Below, in pieces: positions 37,526-41,230 of a stretch of 41,230 nucleotides of DNA. The position numbers and the translations under genes were made by a program. Source of the DNA: Bacilli bacterium (GTDB lineage Bacteria; Bacillota_I; Bacilli_A; RFN20; CAG-826); assembly GCA_024687185.1 (NCBI GenBank), contig JAILEX010000004.1:1-41230 (forward strand). The letters are read 5' to 3'. The notes under the pieces are model-generated. The model saw only the letters and a list, made by a program, of their open reading frames with translations, searched no databases and was not told where the DNA came from. The stretch's first letter is position 1; each line of letters begins with the position of its first letter.

Positions 37526-39871
37526 TTAGGAGACTTTGCTAACGCTAGAAAGACTTCCATAGTCGCTATAGGCGGTGCATCCGCTGAAGGAGGCTCCGCT
37601 ATAGAGCTTGCCAGTGGTGACGGTGCCGTTAGCGAAGGTTAGAGTATAGGCATATCCGCCGCTATAGGTGCCGCTTTTGCTGGATTTGGTGACGCCGCTA
37701 TAGGAGACGTTCCCATATCCGAAGACCGCGAGGGTACCGCCTTTTACGGAGACCGTGTTATCGGCGTCGATCGCCGCCATGTTCTCAGAATTGGGGCCGC
37801 TAGCAACAACGATACCCGCCGTCTGAGTATAATAGCCATTACTGTCAATACAATCAGTATCTCCGCTAGTGGGGACAGAAGCGAATAGATAGCCGCCGGT
37901 GACATTGATATTGGGAGTCTTTGCAGGGCCGCTACTTCCGGCGTTGACCGCATCGTCGGTAGCATAGACATAGCTTTCGCCACCGCTTATTGCAATCTGG
38001 TTGCCTTCTAATGCCTCATAGGATTCGGAGACGTTTATGGTGCCACCGGAGATATTGAGGTTATAGTCGGCATGGATGCCATCGTCTTTGGAAACCACGT
38101 CGATTGTGCCACCGGAGATATAGACGTTGCCTACGCCGGTTTCGCCATTATCCAAGACATCGCCATAATTGGCATGGATACCATCGTCGGCTGCTTCGAT
38201 ATCGATGGTGCCACCAGAGACATAGATCTCATTGGCGGCCTTGATGCCCTTAGCGGAGACATCGCTACTTTCGGAGGTGGAGCTGCTTCCGCTGCCGCCA
38301 GGACCCCAACCGCCGCTAGATTGAGCGCTATAGGTGGTCCAGCCCGAGGTGGAGATGGAAGATCCGCTTAACGAGAAGGTGACGGTGTCGTAGTTGGTGT
38401 TGATGGTGTCGCCGCTACTGCAAGCCACATAGGTGGACGTACTATCCTCGCTTTGGCTGGAAGAGAAGGCATAGATTTTGAAGTTGCCATAATTGCTAGG
38501 ACGGTCAAGGTCATAGTAATAATAGGTAGAACTTCCGCCCATTCCCCTGCCGCCGCTGCTCATTGAGGTCAAATAATCGGCATCGGACCAGGAATAGTTG
38601 CCATCGTTATCGTAGAAATAGACGGCATAGCGGTAGGAAGAGTAATTGCTCGTGGTACGTAGATACATCGTCTCGGTCGAACTTTCGATTACGTCACCCG
38701 TATAAGAGGAATAGCTATTGGTCTTCATATTGACCGTGCCACCCTGGATATCAACATTATAGGCCGCGTCGATTGCGTCGCAGGCGGCATAGATATCGAC
38801 GGTGCCATCTATGATCGTAACGGTACCCCTTTGCTTTGAGGTGGAACTAGAGATATCGCTATCGCTTGTCTTGATGCCATCTCCGCCGGTAGAAATAACC
38901 GTTAAGGTACCGGATTTGATTTCGACGGAGTCATTGCCTTTGAGTGCATTGTTGGGGGCGGTGACCTTTAGGGTCTGTTTTTGGATGGTTAGGTCCTTTG
39001 TGGAGTGAACGCCGTTATTGTAGGTGCCGGTAACCGTTAATTCGCCAGTCCCCTTAAGCTTAAGGTCGCACTTGGAATAGATCGCACCATTACCCTGAGT
39101 ATCATCCTCAGTTGATTCTAAATCACGTAAATCGGTAACCGTGTTGGTGGTTCCGCTTTTTGCCGAGATATCGACGCCGTCGGCATTGGAAATATATATC
39201 GGGGAGTTCTCGCCATAGGAGATATTGACCCCATTCAAATCGATTTCAACGGAGTCCTCATCACCTGCTTCTACAACGATTTGGGCCTCTTTGGTGCCGG
39301 TGACGGTATAGGTTCCGGCGCTAAGAAGGGTATAGACATTATCGACGATGGTCATGGAACCATCGGTGGTGGAGCAGAAGTCGTCGCCAAGGGTGGTTTC
39401 AACAGAACTCGATTCTTCGCTAGTATCTTCAGAGGAATCCTCACTTGTTTCTTCGGAGGATTCTTCGCTGGAAGAGGATTCTTCGCTACTTTCTTCTTCC
39501 GAACTGCTTTCTATGCTTGTAGACTCGCTGCTACTTTCCTCTTCGGAACTGCTTTCTTTAGAAGAGGATTCGGAGGAGGATTCCGAGCTTTCTTCGCTAT
39601 CCGAAGAGCTAGATTCCTCATCGCTACTAGACGAATGGGAATGGTGACCTCCCTTAGAGGAAGATTCATCGCTACTTTCCTCGTCGCTGCTTTCTTCTGC
39701 TGAGCTAGAGGTTGCGGCGCTACTGGAATCCCCATCGGTAGACGAGGCTACGGTAGCGGAAGTTTCGGTTTCGCTAGAAGAAGCCGTCGTAGACGAATCA
39801 GCGGTTTTCGCCCCGCAGCTAGCCATTGTCACGGCAGCCAGGGAGAGAACCAATAAACGTAATTTTTTCAT
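37526..39871 (-). CDS. Carbohydrate-binding (DUF4353/Cthe_2159-like) beta-helix lipoprotein with long Ser/Glu-rich stalk
   Basis: Lipobox VTMASC; about 130-aa Ser/Glu-rich tract; repeated DGIKTSDSD / DDGIHANYGD / DDGIHADYNLNISGGTINVSESYEALEGNQIAISGG motifs typical of that family. Confidence 0.85.
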   Translation of the reverse strand: MKKLRLLVLSLAAVTMASCGAKTADSSTTASSSETETSATVASSTDGDSSSAATSSSAEESSDEESSDESSSKGGHHSHSSSSDEESSSSDSEESSESSSESSSKESSSEEESSSESTSIESSSEEESSEESSSSEESSEETSEDSSEDTSEESSSVETTLGDDFCSTTDGSMTIVDNVYTLLSAGTYTVTGTKEAQIVVEAGDEDSVEIDLNGVNISYGENSPIYISNADGVDISAKSGTTNTVTDLRDLESTEDDTQGNGAIYSKCDLKLKGTGELTVTGTYNNGVHSTKDLTIQKQTLKVTAPNNALKGNDSVEIKSGTLTVISTGGDGIKTSDSDISSSTSKQRGTVTIIDGTVDIYAACDAIDAAYNVDIQGGTVNMKTNSYSSYTGDVIESSTETMYLRTTSNYSSYRYAVYFYDNDGNYSWSDADYLTSMSSGGRGMGGSSTYYYYDLDRPSNYGNFKIYAFSSSQSEDSTSTYVACSSGDTINTNYDTVTFSLSGSSISTSGWTTYSAQSSGGWGPGGSGSSSTSESSDVSAKGIKAANEIYVSGGTIDIEAADDGIHANYGDVLDNGETGVGNVYISGGTIDVVSKDDGIHADYNLNISGGTINVSESYEALEGNQIAISGGESYVYATDDAVNAGSSGPAKTPNINVTGGYLFASVPTSGDTDCIDSNGYYTQTAGIVVASGPNSENMAAIDADNTVSVKGGTLAVFGYGNVSYSGVTKSSKSGTYSGGYAYTLTFANGTVTTGKLYSGASFSGCTAYSDYGSLSSVSKVS

Positions 39872-40068
39872 AATGCACTCCTTACGATAGCCTCATCGTA
39901 CAAGGGCTAACTTAAAAATAACTAAATGGCGAAAATCTATTTATTAATTTGGTTACGCGCGCGTGCAAAAAGGGCAAATACCCCTTGAATTGTTTTAAAA
40001 GAAGAGTATGGTTAGCGGTTTTGCTCATGGGGCAAAACAAAAAACATTCGAAGAAAGGAGGGATAATC

Positions 40069-40221
40069 ATGATCCAATTCATCATCACCCACCTCGCCAA
40101 TAAAGCACAGTCGAAGAGGAAGCAAAATAAAGAAAGCTTCCTTCGCCGTCACCAAGACGAGGTCGCGGAAGCCTACGCAATCAATTATATCGGTAACATC
40201 AATAACGACTTCATGAACTAG
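40069..40221 (+). CDS. Small hypothetical protein (50 aa)
   Basis: SD AAAGGAGGG directly upstream; MIQFIITHLANKAQSKRKQNKESFLRRHQDEVAEAYAINYIGNINNDFMN; codon usage matches local genes. Confidence 0.6.
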   Translation: MIQFIITHLANKAQSKRKQNKESFLRRHQDEVAEAYAINYIGNINNDFMN

Positions 40222-40251
40222 AAGCGCAAGGAAAAAAGAGGAAAGAATCGA

Positions 40252-40290
40252 GGCTGGAATGGGCAAAGGGCCCAATCCGGTTTTCTTTTT
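40252..40290 (+). terminator. Probable terminator downstream of the 50-aa ORF
   Basis: GGAATGGGCaaagGGCCCAATCC stem-loop followed by GGTTTTCTTTTT. Confidence 0.65.
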
Positions 40291-40392
40291 ATCTTCGTCC
40301 CCCCACCGAATTCGGCGTCAAAATCCGCTCTTCCTTTTCTTTCCCCTCTTCACTATAATTTTTTGGCTTTAGGGAATACCCTAATGGCAGTT

Positions 40393-40475
40393 GCGGGCGT
40401 GGCGGAATAGGCAGACGCGTATGACTTAGGATCATATGGGCAACCGTGCAGGTTCGATTCCTGTCGCCCGCACCA
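40393..40475 (+). tRNA. tRNA-Leu(TAG), CCA encoded
   Basis: Acceptor GCGGGCG/CGCCCGC, anticodon loop CTTAGGA, GGTTCGATTCC T-arm, ends ACCA. Confidence 0.95.
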
Positions 40476-40597
40476 TTCTGGTCTTATAATCTCTGATACA
40501 ATGTCAGGGATTTTTTCTATTTTTGTTACTTTTTATTAGGTTTTGGCTTTTCATTGATTTAACATGATAGATTTTTGTCAAAAATAAATAGGAAATA

Positions 40598-40630
40598 ATG
40601 GCAAAAATATTGAGAATATGGCAAAAATAT
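40598..40630 (+). repeat. Tandem direct repeat ATGGCAAAAATAT x2, 20-bp period
   Basis: Exact 13-mers at 40598-40610 and 40618-40630. Confidence 0.85.
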
Positions 40631-40658
40631 GATATCATTTAAATACGAGATGATAAAA

Positions 40659-41230
40659 ATGTATCGTGAATCAGAAGTTGTTGAATTAAAAGAAAAATAT
40701 GTTGATGCAATTATTAGAGATATTGTTGCTTTTCTAAATGCCAATGGTGGAGATATCTTTGTGGGTGTAACTGATTGGGGCGATGTCTTAGGTATTCTAG
40801 ATAAAGATTTGGATGAAACACAAAGAAAGATATCAGACATCATTACAATGCAAATAGAACCTAATCCACAAAACGAAATATCTACCGCTTTATTAACTGA
40901 GGATGGGAAAAGAATAATTAAAATATCAGTTCCTAAAGGATACAAACCTATTTACTGTATTAAGAAATACGGTTATTCATCCAAAGGATGTCTTATTAGG
41001 GTAGGCACGACTTGTAAAGAAATGAGCCCAGAAGAAATTGAATATCGTTATTCTAAAAACTTTATTGATAATGATTTCATTTTAGAAGCACCTGCCCATT
41101 ATTCTCCTTTGTCCTTTGACATGATGAAGATTCTTTTAACAAGCAGAGGATACCATATTAACGAGTTATCCTTTGAACAGAGTTTTAACTTATTAAGAAA
41201 AGACGGCTCTTACAATTTGATGGCGGAATT
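40659..41230 (+). CDS. AlbA_2/Schlafen-like putative DNA/RNA-binding protein (3' end outside window)
   Basis: MYRESEVVELKEKYVDAIIRDIVAFLNANGGDIFVGVTDWGDVLGI...KGCLIRVGTTCKEMSPEEIEYRY; frame open to window end. Upstream in-frame ATGs at 40629 and 40650 possible. Confidence 0.85.
   Translation, partial: MYRESEVVELKEKYVDAIIRDIVAFLNANGGDIFVGVTDWGDVLGILDKDLDETQRKISDIITMQIEPNPQNEISTALLTEDGKRIIKISVPKGYKPIYCIKKYGYSSKGCLIRVGTTCKEMSPEEIEYRYSKNFIDNDFILEAPAHYSPLSFDMMKILLTSRGYHINELSFEQSFNLLRKDGSYNLMAE

Noticed and set aside
39400-39700. Short repeated TCTTCGGAGGATTCTTCGCTG-type units considered as a CRISPR or tandem repeat element
   Set aside because: No uniform repeat/spacer structure; explained by Ser/Glu codon runs in the lipoprotein stalk.
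39281-39703. Plus-strand 140-aa Phe/Gly/Ala-rich ORF and 99-aa Ser/Leu/Glu-rich ORF (39348..39647)
   Set aside because: Antisense of the Ser/Glu stalk low-complexity region; no promoter or SD.

Overview
This 41.2 kb window looks like a chromosomal segment of a Bacillota (Bacilli/Mollicutes-adjacent) genome; that placement is inferred from gene content (RNase Y, RecU, DnaD, GpsB, YhaM, SufU-type Fe-S operon, type-B-like RNase P RNA). Most of it is housekeeping. On the minus strand, in genomic order: rny (cut by the left edge), an S8 protease lipoprotein, recA-cinA-pgsA, rnpB, gpsB, nth-dnaD-truncated CCA transferase, HU, der-cmk, parB-parA-rsmG-mnmG, sufB-U-S-D-C, and yhaM-recX-glycosyltransferase-flippase. 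Plus-strand genes include DnaQ-like exonuclease/recU, a membrane protein, a ferredoxin, two large adjacent lipoproteins (the first PrsA/parvulin-like), HIT, a flavodoxin-like protein and a flavin-reductase-like protein. The less ordinary material is: (a) 32.1-36.8 kb, with an AT-rich promoter region carrying repeated AACTTTACA boxes, a translationally coupled HTH-like/membrane-protein pair, and a 938-aa membrane-anchored protein with about 12 tandem ~43-aa repeats behind a perfect 18-bp palindrome; (b) two surface lipoproteins with Ser/Glu-rich stalks and probable carbohydrate-binding modules, one fused to a subtilase; (c) an AT-rich segment right of a tRNA-Leu gene that starts an AlbA_2/Schlafen-like gene behind 20-bp-period direct repeats. 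No CRISPR array, transposase or clear phage structural gene was seen. All family assignments are from motif reading by eye; no database search was run.
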